This document shows, one piece after another, positions 38,306-50,739 of a stretch of DNA of 64,000 nucleotides. The notes beneath the pieces are model-generated. The model made no database searches. It saw only the letters and a list, made by a program, of their open reading frames with translations, and had not been told where the DNA came from. Position numbers and translations under genes: made by a program. The stretch comes from Coriaria nepalensis. Its lineage: Eukaryota; Streptophyta; Magnoliopsida; Cucurbitales; Coriariaceae. Each line of letters begins with the position of its first letter. Position 1 is the first letter of the stretch. The stretch covers positions 8,909,501 through 8,973,500 of the forward strand of contig CP114488.1 in NCBI GenBank assembly GCA_027186245.1, written 5' to 3'.

Positions 38306-39759
38306 CGTGGTCTGTTTCTATTAGATTTGAATCATCGTTTTCACCGTGAACGAGTCAGCCATAAAGGTTTCACATACACTTAGAGCATTAGTATCTGATT
38401 TTTTTCAATAATTTTATTAATTATATTTTTAAAGAATTTAAATAAATAATAATAATAATAAATATCTCATATCCGATTATCTACATTTAATTTATTATTT
38501 AGTTTTGTTATAATAATTCTTCAAATTAAAAAAAATTGTTATAATATTAGATAAATATTTTATTTTTCTTCTCATAATAAAAAAATAATTTAAAAAATAT
38601 TAAATTAATATAAAGAATATAATATAAAATGAAACGTAAAATTAAGTTAAATTTAAATTTTTAATTAGTTAAAATTTAAAAATAAAAATAAATTTAATTA
38701 TATATTGAAATGATTAATTTCATTTTACTAAAAAAACAAATATAAATAAAATTTAATCGACATACTCGCTAAATAAGTTAAACTTATTATAAAACAAAAT
38801 AATGACAAGAAAAAAACAGAGGGAGTGCTCACATCAATAAGCAACAAATATAAGGTGCCAAAAAAAAGTATAAATAAGGGTGGAAGAGGACAAAACAAGT
38901 GATGGGTGTGTATAATCAATCGTACTCTATACAACTAGGTATTTTGTTTTATGAATACGTGTAATTCATATAGTGGACTTTCTATTGAGTAGGATATTTA
39001 TCTAGCAAAAATTAAAAATTAAAAATTAAAAATAAAATAATAAAATAAATAGATATAAAAAATAGTTTTCCTTTAAAAAAAGAAAAAAAAAGAAGAAAAA
39101 AAAAAGAAAAAACGATAAATTAAAATAAATAAAATATGGAATATGGAATATTTTTTAAAATTGATATTTAAATAAATTGGGATTTAAATTGGCTGGATTA
39201 TATAGATAAGTTAAATATAGAATTAATATTTAATAATATAAAGATTCTTAAAATCGAAATAAGTTTTTATATTATTTAAATATTTAATTTAATCGTATAA
39301 TATATAATAAATATAATTTGATATATAAATTTAAATTATTTTTAAAATAGATTTATAAATTTTATATTGTTTAAATACTTAACTTAATTATATAATGTAA
39401 TATAATTAATATATAAATTCAGATAATTGATAAATGCGATAGTTATAGTTTCATATAATATGATTATATACTATGATTTAGACGGAGATTCTCTAATAAT
39501 AGAAAAATATATGACATCAATTAAGTTTAAAATTTGTAATTTAAAAGAAATAAAAGATCCCAAGATCTTAACATAGGACACGTCATGTTATTGAAAACAA
39601 AAACAAAAATTGAACATGGAAGAAAAAGAAGTCGATTTTCTTCTTTAAAAATATGAAAAAATTAAGCAAATTGGGTTTTCCAGAATTTCTTGAGAAAAGC
39701 CATCCCTTTCTCGCTCTATCGTCTGATCCGAGGTTTACTATCTATTCTCAGTTTCACAC

Positions 39760-39792
<33 letters not shown>

Positions 39793-39795
39793 TCA
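39760..39795. repeat. (CT)n microsatellite in SKIP35 5' region
   Basis: An interrupted run of CT units lies ~620 bp upstream of the SKIP35 start, probably in its promoter or 5' leader. Such GA/CT tracts are common near plant transcription starts. Confidence 0.85.
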
Positions 39796-40412
39796 CACTA
39801 TTTATGCTTATCCACTGCATCACCTTTACCCTTTATTTTCTCACCTTCCAAACACACTCTGTTGTTAAGTGATCGATCAGCTTTTTTTTTTAATTTTACA
39901 TATTTTATTTTTTATTTTTCCCTTTTTTACTATTGGAGTAATTTATGGACGGAATGGTTTCTCGGGTTGCCTGTGGATTTTAGATTACAGCGCTACGTCT
40001 CCTTCCCCAAGGGTTTGATGGTGTCAGGTTTTCTTCGATATTCCGTCGATGACGAATTTTTGGTTATTCTAGGGCGGTCAAGCGGATTCAAGACTGGTAG
40101 CTTTGCGTTTTTCTCGTCCGATTGCGTGCTTTTTGTTTTTTTGTTCTGAAGCTGATTTCATCATCGAGCTGGATAATACGTGTTACTCTGCTCAATTTGC
40201 CAAATTCTAGAGAGAGAAGAGGAGATATTTGGGGTTTTAGGGTAGATTTTGCGTGATTACTTCTAGTTCTGGAAGACTTTGGGGTTTTCTTTTTTGTATA
40301 ATTTTTTTGTTTAATTAGTTTTGCTTTGGATGCCTGTGTTTTCTCTGTGAAATTGTTATCTGTTCGATTAGGAAATACTAGAGTGGAATCGGAAAAAAAG
40401 AAAAAGGAGAGA

Positions 40413-43400
40413 ATGGAGAAGGAAGTAGATGTTATGGGAGAAGAAGGATTGTTCACGGCAGATGAGATTGGAATTGATGACCCTATGAATGTTCAAATGC
40501 TAACCGATGAGAAAATACTTGGAGAAGTTGATAGTCCGAGGATTGATGAAATCGATGGATTAGGAGGAGCAGAGGAAGAAGAAGGTGGGACTAGTAATGT
40601 AGTGTTTTCTAGAGAAGGACCTCTCATTGGAAAGGAAACTAGGATTGTGAGTGAATGTAATTGTAGTGCGAAGAAGCTCAAATCCATTATGGTTGCTACA
40701 TATTCCGATCTAGGAAAGAAGGAAAAACCAGGCCATGAGAAGAAACTTAGTAGACAAGATCGGATTGAGTTGGGTCGGTTATTACAGGGTGCAGTGAGTT
40801 CCCATGATTGGGATCTTGCTGAGAATTTGATATTATTGGCAGATACACAGACCCTTAATGATGCTCTTTGCATAGCGCTTGATTCAGTTTGGTTTTTGGG
40901 CACACAACACGAGCTTCATGGAATTACTGGATTGATTAAGAAGATTATTTCGAATGGAGCTTATGATTTTACGAGAGCAGCTCTGAGGACTTCTTTTCTT
41001 GCTTCTTGTGTTTCTGCATGCCAGAGTAGAACAATGAGTCTTGCTGATACAGTTACTGTAATGGCACAGAGGTAAAGATTTGTGTTATATATTAGTCTTA
41101 CTTGTAGATTAGACCAACAATTATTTGTTTCTGTCTTCAAATGAAATGCTTTATCGAGGAACTTATCTGATCTAATGGTTTGTTACACTTCAAGGAAGAA
41201 TTGGGTGTTTTATTATAAAGCTTTTGCGGTAGTTGTTCTTAACCATGTAATATGTTCACTTTCTCTTTTTTAACTCTATTTATATGAATACTAATAATAT
41301 GTACATGCACTCTTGGTCTGTCCTTCTACCTGTTATCTCTGATTAAGATCTGTTTATTTCTTGATTCTGTTTTTATTATGGTTGGCATAGTGATGCCTTT
41401 TTTTTTTTCTTAACAATACAATAAGCAAGTGATTCTGTGCATCTTGGCCTAAAAAAGAAGTGTTTCAGTGTGTTTGACAATGGTTCGTAAGTATATATGT
41501 CATCCAGTTGATGTTAACTTCTTTTGTGCTTTCAATTAGGCTGCATGAACGCCTACAAGAATGCAATGGAGATGAGGTTTTGAAGGCAGAGGCTGGGGCT
41601 AAGGTTCAAAAGTTTACTGAATGGGCTCTAAAATGTATTGGTTTCCATTCTCGGTGCCAGGGGAACAAGGACCGAGTCAATCAGAGCTCATCTGTTGAGA
41701 TCCAACTTAAGTTATCGGCTTTCAAGACCTTCCTAGATCTTGCTGGCAATCAACTTACTGGAAAGGATTTCACAGAGGCTTTTGATGCTGCTTGCTTCCC
41801 TCTCACTCTCTTCTCTAGTTCGTTTGATCCTGGTTGGGCATCCGGGATCTCGGCTACTGCAATTCAGGGGTTGCTCGGTATGTTAGTAGAGGGTGGTGCA
41901 GACAATGTGAATCAGTGTTTCCTTGAAGCTTCTCGTTTTGGGAGTACGGAGCTAGTACGCATATTATTGCAGGTGATGTAAAACCTTCTTCACATGTTAT
42001 GTTAACACTATATTTACCTGCTAGAAATGTCCCAGAATATACTGGCACCTTTGATTGTTCTTCATATCTGTGTTATGTTAACACTATATTTACCAATGCT
42101 GTTCAAATGCTTTACTGCGATCGGTTTTGATTTGTCCTCTACTCTTGATTGACATGTCTGGACTTACCTGTTAGTCATTTACAATTTCGGAGTGGTAAAG
42201 TTATTTCACTCGTTATCCTTTCTTGCATTATGCAGTCTGGTATGCATATATTTTGTTTTTTAAGTGAATGGATGAGAGAGCTTATTCTTACTGCACCAAA
42301 TGATAGGTATTATAATAATATCAACCACCATTCCCACATGTAACTATGTGAAATATTTTGAATGGATATACTGAATTTGTTGACTTTATGGCTCTGATTT
42401 CCTCAATGGATATTTAAGGTGTAAATAAAATGGTTAAGTCCTAAATATCACATAGTGCCTGACAGGATTCAAACAAACATGAAAAACACTTGTATTAAGA
42501 AATTAACGGGATATAAGAAAGAAATTCAACCTACTAACCAAACTTTTTAGGATATAGTGACGTTGTTTTCTTATGATTGTGCATTAAGACCATATTCGCC
42601 TGATATGACTTGCATTATTTAGATTGCTTTTGTCGACCCTTATATGGTTTTTTGGAAAATTGGCTTGCCGCAAGGTCATGAATAGATTACAAAATCTTAT
42701 AACTATGATTCATACTCATCAGATTATATATGTATTCATTGAATAAGTGATGATCCAATGGTTCTTACTTGGAGAATTTTTAATAAAAGGTTTTTTTGAA
42801 TCACTGTGGTTATCAACCATTATATGGGTTTCTAGGGAATTGACTTACTTCAAGTTCACGAAAGTTGACGGTTTGATGTGGCTCCGTAGAGCTTAACTAC
42901 AAACATTATGGTCTAAATCGAGCATTTCAATTCATTTATATTGAAATGAAAATCATGTCTTACTAATTCGCTTACCTAAAATGTCATACATATCTCTATT
43001 TCGGACAAAAGTTTTTGCAAAAATCAAGTGCATTGTCCTGTTGATAAAATATGCATGAACAGATCTTCATTTTACCTTCCTCCTTTTTTTTTTTTTTCCT
43101 TTAATCTTCTTTGGCTTCTTTGCAAGCACGAGACTCTTATTGTCAATAAAAGAAATAACATCAGTGCTATAATTTAACACTCATTTCCCCAACACAGAGT
43201 TCTCATTCTGTTTTCTCATACATAGATTGCCAAAAGGAACAGCCTAGACGTAGATGTGGACCTGGCCCTGGGATTTGCCTCTCACTACAGTAAAATTGGT
43301 ACAATGGAATGCCTTGTGGAAGAAGGCAATGCCATAGCATTTTTAGGCCCTTTAATGAGAGCAGCAGAGAGAGGTTGCATGCGAGTCGTAGAATGGTTTG

Positions 43401-44023
43401 TAAGAAGAGGTTGTAGAGACATGGAGCTCTGCCTTGCCCTTACTGCCGCCACATCTAGCAGCCAGATTAGCACTGCAGCCTATCTCCTCCCCCATGTACC
43501 CCACCATGTTTTATCAGCTCTCGGGATAGAAATCCTCAAAGCAGCCGGAGAAAGAAGCGGTGGGTCCCTCCACGGAGTAGAATTCCTCCTCTGTTCCAAC
43601 TTCTTAGGCAATCCTGTTTCTACATATGCTGTTGCAGATAGTATAGCTAATGCAGACGATGAGACTGTTGCTCCTGAATTGAGAAGTTTTCTTCGGGAAA
43701 ACTGGTCAGAGGCTGCTTACTTGGACGGGTTGAGACAAGGGGAAGAACATTTTGTGAATCTTATGAGGATCTTCAAGTGGGGCCGGTCTCCTATTTGTAT
43801 AAGGGATCTTCCGGTTCCTCTTAGGATCGCTATCGCTTACCTGCCGCTGTATAGAGAGTGTATTAAGGCAGGTGGGTGTTGTTTGTTTTCTCAGAAATTG
43901 AGAGGGAAACTTGTTGAAGCCGTGAAAAGGCTTGGAGGTGGGGTCATAGAAGAGGTAACCCAATGCAGAGAACTCTTGGCTATTATAGAGCATCATCTTC
44001 TGCCATTTTCATCCGTCCTTTAA
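40413..44023 (+). CDS. SKIP35: Ankyrin repeat protein SKIP35 (SKP1-interacting partner)
   Basis: SKIP35 was named as an SKP1/ASK-interacting protein, so it is presumed to work with SCF ubiquitin ligases; its substrate is unknown. Exons 40413-41071, 41540-41972 and 43226-44023 join in phase (2, then 0) into 629 residues. The N-terminal ~110 residues are acidic and poorly conserved. Conserved blocks follow: KLSRQDRIELGRLLQGAVSS, ALDSVWFLGTQHELHGI, FTEAFDAACFPLTLFSSSFD, then ankyrin-like helices (NVNQCFLEASRFGSTELVR, LMRAAERGCMRVVEWFVRRG). The end is SPICIRDLPVPLRIAIAYLPLY. The frame is open upstream to 40326 without an ATG, so 40413 is chosen; ATG 40434 is a possible alternative. Intron 2 is 1253 bp. 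Confidence 0.93.
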
Positions 44024-45046
44024 TGGAACGATTTTTTTTCTTAATCTGAATTTTTCAGTTTTTCACCCCCCCCACAAGAATATACCAACATGATCAATGC
44101 AATAGGTAATAAGGATTGTATGTAGGGGCGGTGACAAAGATAAGGAGGTCTGCCTTTTTAATCCTATGTGGTTGGCTTGTATTCTGGTTTTGCTGCACTC
44201 TTTTTTTTTTTTTTTTTGTTCAGTGCTCTTACCTCATTATATTATATATAATTATATTGTGCATTTGAATGGTTATATTATATATAGTTAAGAAGCAGAG
44301 ACCCCTGCTTTAAGAAAGGTGAAAAAGAAGAGTCCGGTGGCTCATGTGCAACTATCCAGTATATATGCTTTCTCACCCTCGCGAGGTTTTCATGAGCGAA
44401 TGCACATACTGAGATGAGTACCCACTCTTTAGGAGGATCATATCATATATTATATCAGTATTAATTGTGATCAAAGAAGATAATATAGTTTCTAAGATGA
44501 TATTGTCTACTAGTCTTTTCTCCCGTGCCATGTCACTGCAGACATCAGAAGTTATAAACCTCCATCAAGGATATGTACCTCTTTGTTTCCTTTGATTTTA
44601 TAGAAACTTGTAAAATGAAAACAATGTTGCCTAAAATGGTCTGAAATACCGATAGGAGACTTGTGCTGATTGAATGTGTACAAGCTTTAGATTCAAAATC
44701 CAAAGATAAGCATTGTTTGACTTTATAAGCTCATTCAACCAGATTGTCAAATAAGTTGACCAGTTATCATCATCTCACAATATTTTGAATATTGTGAACA
44801 AAAAGATGAAAAATACATCAATCCATATAAAACAAAAGCAACAGCTTTATATGAAATTCAATCTACCAATAAAAATATTTAACATAGTCAAATGATTATA
44901 CCTGCTCATTCATTTTTTTAAAATAAAATAACTATTTTTTTTAATCTTTTTTCCTTATTGTAATGATAAACATTTCTAAAAAAAAAAAAGAAAAGAAAAA
45001 AAAAAGGAGAGAAAATACAAATTTTCTCTTTCAAACACCAAATTTT
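44024..45046. other. Intergenic between convergent SKIP35 and ARGOS-like genes
   Basis: It contains the 3' UTRs, a T-run at 44202-44218, AT-rich DNA and A-runs (44980-45005). No gene is seen. Confidence 0.5.
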
Positions 45047-45439
45047 TTACACATACGTATAGGTTATGTCCCTAGAATTAGAAGGCATAAAGGCCAAGAT
45101 CATAAGCACTGCAAGAATGCAAATAGGAAGCAGCAACAACATGAATGGAGGTGGAGGCAATGGAGGTAGTATCAATGGAAGAATCAACAATGAAGCGGTT
45201 AAGCATACCAGCAAGAGCATTGATTCCAAGCTGAAATAGCTTGCAGAAAACAATCTCCTCGAATTTTCCCGAGACAGTGGCCTTTTATTAATAGATTTTC
45301 CCGGAAAATTATGATCATATTCCATCTTACTTGATGCTGTTATCTTTCTTACTCTGGCCCCTTCACTTTCCATGATTCCTTGCAAATTGATCAAACTCTT
45401 AGACAGTCTTAGATTTTGTTCTGGAAGTTCAGTACTCAT
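45047..45439 (-). CDS. ARGOS-like organ size regulator (OSR family)
   Basis: This 130-residue single-exon protein has the diagnostic OSR domain: two transmembrane helices around a proline-rich loop, seen as YFSLESMLLLVCLTASLLIL, then PLILPPLPPPP, then FMLLLLPICILAVLMILAF. ARGOS, ARL and OSR proteins sit in endomembranes, promote organ growth through cell proliferation or expansion, and dampen ethylene signalling. Arabidopsis ARL is about 135 residues, ARGOS about 106. The ~85-residue N-terminal part is basic and variable, as in the family. Whether it is ARGOS or ARL cannot be settled from sequence alone; the SKIP35 and LEA_2 neighbours favour ARL. Confidence 0.88.
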   Translation of the reverse strand: MSTELPEQNLRLSKSLINLQGIMESEGARVRKITASSKMEYDHNFPGKSINKRPLSRENSRRLFSASYFSLESMLLLVCLTASLLILPLILPPLPPPPFMLLLLPICILAVLMILAFMPSNSRDITYTYV

Positions 45440-46580
45440 CTAATTTTCTTCCCCTCTTGCTCCCCAAAAAACTCGATCAGAATCGAATTGATTTCTTGAC
45501 AAGTTTCGAGATTTCAGCAGTTTTTAGTGATCTTAAGAGAAGCCCAGCAATTGTTCTTCGACACAGATCAGAATTTTCGAACAAGTTTCGAATTTTTTTG
45601 ATGATTTTACGAAAAACCCAGAAATTGGTTCTTAAAGCTTATAGGCAAATTGAGTTGGTAAAAATTCCCTTTGCAAGTTGGAGATTTCTAGGTCCTTCAA
45701 TGGCAGCTATATAGATGTATCAATGCACAGAGCTCAAAGCATATAGTCTCAAGCATTCCCAACTGCAATTCAAATATAAGATAACAATTTCATTAACAAA
45801 AACATTCAGTCAATCTGAAAAATTCATCATTTCATCAGAAAAAATAGAAGTGCAGACGAAACCCATCAAAAAATGATAAAATATTGGATTCATACGGATG
45901 AGCATCTCAAACTAGTTGGATTCCGAAAAGAAATTCTATGTACCCATTTTTTATCAGATCCAAGTAAAAACTCTTCATTGATCAGTACATGATTTTTAGA
46001 AGGGGAAAAAAAAAAAAAAGCAACTAACAAAGAAAAAGGAGGGTGTGATGGATTGGTGAAGAATGTTACCAGTTATGTAGCGGTCGCAGATGTTCCCGGC
46101 TGATGTGGCAGGTATCAAATAGAAAAATGACAAGAAATAGAGAGAGCCCTCTTTACTATGCACTTTTACGCATTCGTCTCTTAGAAAGATGTTTTCAAGT
46201 TCATCCCCTCAAAATGTAAGGAGAACATCATCTTTCCCAACTTTTTAGGCTGATTTTCTTGTTCGAATTCAACGAATTGGGCCGAAGAAGAAGAAAGGGA
46301 AGGAGGAATGAAACAAGGTGAAAAATAAAGAAATCACCTTTTTCTTCTCGTCTTTCTTTGCCTTACTTGCTATATCAATGTAGATGGATTTCAAAAGTAG
46401 TCGGTTCGACCGTATTTTTGAAGACGAGGAGAGATAAAGGAGCGAGAGAGAGAGATGGGTTGGATTCATTGAACTCCGACAATCAAGTGAGCAGAGAGAA
46501 GAGGTTTCTTGCTGACAAGCAAGTTGCTGGTGAGGTTGTGTTGTGTATTCCAAGGTTCCTCACCCCTGGACTGGATTAGA

Positions 46581-46583
<3 letters not shown>

Positions 46584-46619
<36 letters not shown>
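46584..46619. repeat. (CT)n microsatellite
   Basis: About 18 CT units lie ~1.15 kb upstream of the ARGOS-like start; on the gene's strand they read as GA. Confidence 0.92.
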
Positions 46620-46622
<3 letters not shown>

Positions 46623-47425
46623 AAAATGAAATTAACAAATAATCATATTTACGGCAAGATTTTTATTTTTATTTTTTATTATTTTATTTATTTTTAAAAT
46701 CATTTTTTACCAAAAAAAAAAAAAAAAAAAAAGAATTGGGGCATCTTTGCATAATATATCTATCATGTTTGTTTATTGTCTCCGTCTTAAATTTAGGTAA
46801 AATCTTCTTCATGATTTCTTGTTGAATCATAAAATATATTTTTTTTAAAAAAATAAAAATTTTAATAATTTTATAAAAGATTAATCATAAATTTTAATAT
46901 ATAAAAAATAATATTTTAATAATTTTAATAAAATTTAATATACCACTTAAACATAAACATAATTATTTTAAAATTTGACACTAAAATTGGGATTTGACTA
47001 CGTATTTATTTTATTGTAATTAGACCTAACATAAATATAGTCACGCTGTATAAATTTGAACTTACCATAAAGAGTTTTGTCCTCTACTCTACTTTGGTTT
47101 CGTTTGTCGAACAAATGAGATAAAAGTGTAACGCTCCAAAAATTCTTCTTAAATATTATTTTTGTAATTATTTATATAAATTAAATCATATTATATAGTT
47201 TTTTTTAATAACTAAATTTATATCCTAAAAATTATAAAAAATTATAGGGGTATATAATTATAAAAATTATAAAATTATATACATAAAAATTTATCCCTAA
47301 ACTTTGACAATTACACTTTTGCCCATAAACATTATAAAATAAAATAAAATATCATAAATATATTTTTAATTTTATAAACATAAAAAATATTTTATAATTT
47401 TTTAAAGACCGTGCGGATCTGAATT

Positions 47426-47426
47426 G

Positions 47427-47462
<36 letters not shown>

Positions 47463-47463
47463 A
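47426..47463. repeat. (AAAT)n microsatellite
   Basis: About nine tandem TAAA units in AT-rich intergenic DNA. Confidence 0.9.
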
Positions 47464-49800
47464 GGGGTATGATGAATGAGGTAGCGAAGCGATGGGGGAG
47501 TGGCTGTGAAAGAATGAAAAGATAAGGCCCAATTGTAGCCAAGCACATGTATCAAAGCAGATGAGATGTCAACTTGCTGTATAAACTGTAGCCTGACAGT
47601 CACGTGATCATCAACAACCTCTCCCTCATTTTTATTTTTATTATTATTATTATTATTATTTATTTATTTATTTTATTTATTTTTCTGTAATTCAATGCAT
47701 CTTCGATCTTCTAATCAGTAGTCCTCCTCCTCGTACATTTCTTATTTAAAATTAATTTATTTGATAGGCTGGCTAGGCCCACATGGCCCACTGGGCCACT
47801 GCGCTTTCCACGCTTTGTTGCAGGAGTCCAATCTCTTTATTATTTTATTTTAATAATTTAATTTAATTTGATTCATGCATCTATTAAAAGTTGCATTTTG
47901 TTTAATATTTAATTTATTTTAATTTATTTTTCTGTAATCTCTTATTAAAGGAGGTCAAAGTTGGTGCTTGGTAATTAAGCAATTTACGAGGCTGCTTAAG
48001 ATTAAACAAGTCAACTACTTTATTAATCACATAAATTTTGACCACCCTTTTTCTTTTTTGGGTTACATTAACTTTTTACATTTTCAAATATTTATTCAAT
48101 TGAAATATAAAGTAAAGTCTAAATATATACTATAGTTTTGAACTGGATTTAGAATATTAATTGGATAAATCATATTATATGGACACGACATGCATACTGT
48201 TTATGGATAAATCATAAAAAATCTCAATGGCCCAGTATGGGCCCATTATTGTCTGACCATGTATGTGCCCATGGCCCACTAGATAGACCAAGAGGTCTTC
48301 AAACCGATCACATTTTGTTATTTTGTTCCTTTTCTCGTAACTCGTTCGTGAGGCCCAGGCCCAGGCTAGCATTCATTGTCTTATCTGGTTTATAATTATG
48401 TTTTGGATAATTATATTATATATATAATAAAAAATTAACATTATATATATTAAAAAAATTGACTCGGTTGGAATAGTGTCTAAGCACATGTCATGTAATC
48501 AAAGGTTAGATGATTGTTTCCTCCCAACGGGCAGTAGAGTCTTTTTTATAACATTTAAGAATACCGACAAAATCTTCCATTCATTCTTTTTCTCATAATG
48601 ATAATGCAATGGTAAGATTTTAATATATTTTTAATTTATTAGTTTTATTTAAAAATAAATTAAATATTATATTTTAGTTTGATGAATTTTGAAAATATAT
48701 TACCATGTCCATTTTTACCATAATTTTTTGAGGACACGATGTAAGGGCTGAATTTGAGTAAGATAAATATTTTAAAAGAAATAAATTTTATAATTTCGAC
48801 TTTAATAATAATATAATTACAAATTATTTTCGATCTTAGAAAATTTAATCTACAGATAACATGAGTTTAAATGATTTGAATGAATTGTTAGATAATAGAG
48901 GTATTTAAAAATTGTAAAATATAATTATAGATATTAAATCGATGATTATTTATTTAAGAATGTTATGAAAATTAATCAAGATATTAAAATTGAAGATGAT
49001 AATTTTATTATAAACTATATTTTACGAAAATAAACTTTCAAAGAAGTAATAAAATTAAATATTTTCAAATAGTAATTAAACTATATTTTTAAAATATATA
49101 TTATGTATTAAAAAAAGTATAAATTTATATATTATATAAGTCATATATAAATTTTTTATAAATTTTTTTTTTACAAATTTAACTATTTATTACTTTAATA
49201 TATTATCACAAATCTTTAAAAAAAAATTATTTTAAAAAAATTATTAATCTATTGATATCCTACTCTATCTCATGGTTAGCATCATACTAATTATTAAACC
49301 ACCTAGACACTAGTATCAAGATAGTGACACATTCCCATTTTATCAGCTTCATTTCAAACTCTTATGGAAACTTTTTTTTTTTTTCAGTAGAAGGGAAATC
49401 CAACTCCACCATTAAATTAGAATAAAATAATAATAAATAAATAAATAATCAAATATAGGAAAAATAATAACATAGTCATACTAGTATTATCATACAATGA
49501 AAATGAAAAAGGACAAGAAAAAAATAAAATAGACAAACATTTTGTTCAATTATAGCCTCCAATATGGCATAATGAGAAAGAGTAGCAACTTTCCTTCCCA
49601 AATGATCAACACAACCATTTCAAAGCCAGTTCAAATGCTTTAACATAAGAGTTCCACTGATCTATTATTTATCTTTAATTACACTACTAAGGAAAACAGA
49701 TCACAACAGCTTCATCATTCCCTTCTTCAATCCTGCACATAATATATATTCAATAAATACATACTATCTCCATATATTTATACATATAGAACATTTTAGT

Positions 49801-50739
49801 TTAAATTACCTCCTCATCATCATCGTCCTCATCACCACCATCTTCTTTACTCTTCTTAAGACGCGTAGTTCCACCTTCTTTGTTAATAGGCAGCTTCATA
49901 TCTCCAAAAGGCGTGTCCACGTTTATATTTCCTTTCATGGAGTAACCCGTTCCCCTTCCCCTAATCATATCCCAAAGAGCAGACCCAAAATCCTTAGGCT
50001 TAAAAGTTATAGGTACGTCCAAATATGTAATCCCATTTTTCTTAATGTGAGTTGATTTAGCTAGCTCTGCTCCTCCAATACTAATCTCAGAAAGCCACAC
50101 TTCATAGTCCAAGTCCTTCAAGCCCAAGTCAAAGTCATTCTTATTCTCCAATTTCAAATGAAGAGTTGCAATGGTTTCTTCGACTGAGAATTTTTCAAAC
50201 CGTATTTTCTCTATATCGATATCAGGCTTGTAAGGAATGGGGATTTTTCCAGTTTTCTCAAGTGGAAGAGTCAACCTTCCAATAACAGGCACATCCACAA
50301 TAAGATCAACTTTGAGCTTGTAAGGAATAATGCTTCCAGGCTTAATCTCAGAGTATGTGTTTTTTATATCATCATAAATCAAAGAAAGAGGTATTTTAAC
50401 AGTTTCCTGGCCATGAGCATGAATTGTGCCTGCATCTGGGATAAGACCAGAAATTAGTTTCCTGCCATCACTTTCTATTAAGTAGTTTATGTCGATCAGA
50501 GGGATTGGAACAGGATTAGGGTTCTTGACAAGAACATCAACCACAATATCTGCTCTTTCGAGATTGATTTTGGGAATGTGGATCCCACTAACATCTGCTG
50601 TTGGCTTTCCGAACCCAATTGTTCCCTCAATTTTCTCACCAATGTCATGAATGAAATCCTTCACCTTATCTAAAAATCCACCTTTGTCTTCTTCTTTTTC
50701 TTCTTCCTTATGTTCTCTGTCCTTTTCAGACGACGACAT
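49801..50739 (-). CDS. LEA_2 (LEA14-like) desiccation-related protein
   Basis: A late embryogenesis abundant protein of the structured LEA_2 class, thought to protect cells during drought and cold. The 312 residues start with a charged Glu/Lys stretch, then KVKDFIHDIGEKIEGTIGFGKPTADV and two WHy-type domains: NLERADIVVDVLVKNPNPVP at ~65-170 and FEKFSVEETIATLHLKLENK at ~190-290, the second ending DFGSALWDMIRGRGTGY. The C-terminus is acidic. I start at ATG 50739 because TGTGTTCAG just upstream looks like a splice acceptor and a donor occurs at 51843, implying a ~1.1 kb intron in the 5' leader; an ATG at 50757 would then be intronic. Before the stop, GAGGAG|GTAATT could be a donor joining an acceptor at ~49735, giving a slightly different acidic end. 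Confidence 0.93.
   Translation of the reverse strand: MSSSEKDREHKEEEKEEDKGGFLDKVKDFIHDIGEKIEGTIGFGKPTADVSGIHIPKINLERADIVVDVLVKNPNPVPIPLIDINYLIESDGRKLISGLIPDAGTIHAHGQETVKIPLSLIYDDIKNTYSEIKPGSIIPYKLKVDLIVDVPVIGRLTLPLEKTGKIPIPYKPDIDIEKIRFEKFSVEETIATLHLKLENKNDFDLGLKDLDYEVWLSEISIGGAELAKSTHIKKNGITYLDVPITFKPKDFGSALWDMIRGRGTGYSMKGNINVDTPFGDMKLPINKEGGTTRLKKSKEDGGDEDDDDEEVI

Larger units (their letters stand above)
34486..40412. other. Repeat-rich intergenic region, 5.9 kb
   Basis: The region holds the MTHFR promoter at its left and the SKIP35 leader at its right. Between them are: a GACATGTCG inverted pair at 35121-35152; tandem 46 bp repeats at 35562-35652 with a diverged relative near 37768-37812; a stretch at 35940-36130 with repeated GCGAGCAGA units resembling a transposon or decayed leader; AT dinucleotide tracts (37032-37055, 37856-37872); a hairpin at 38203-38305; and very AT-rich DNA at 38390-39650. 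No supported gene was found. Confidence 0.5.
45440..49800. other. Intergenic, AT-rich, with microsatellites
   Basis: The first ~1.2 kb is the ARGOS-like leader and promoter, including a (CT)n tract at 46584-46619. Further features are an (AAAT)n tract (47426-47463), an ATT tract (47641-47660), a GC-richer GGCCCA-rich patch at 47770-47820, possible tRNA-derived SINE relics near 48460-48540 and 49245-49330, and A/T-rich DNA elsewhere. A final LEA_2 exon may start at ~49734 on the minus strand. No other gene is supported. Confidence 0.5.

Noticed and set aside
47426..47660. Possible CRISPR-like or satellite array
   Set aside because: It is only simple AAAT and ATT microsatellites, with no spaced repeats.
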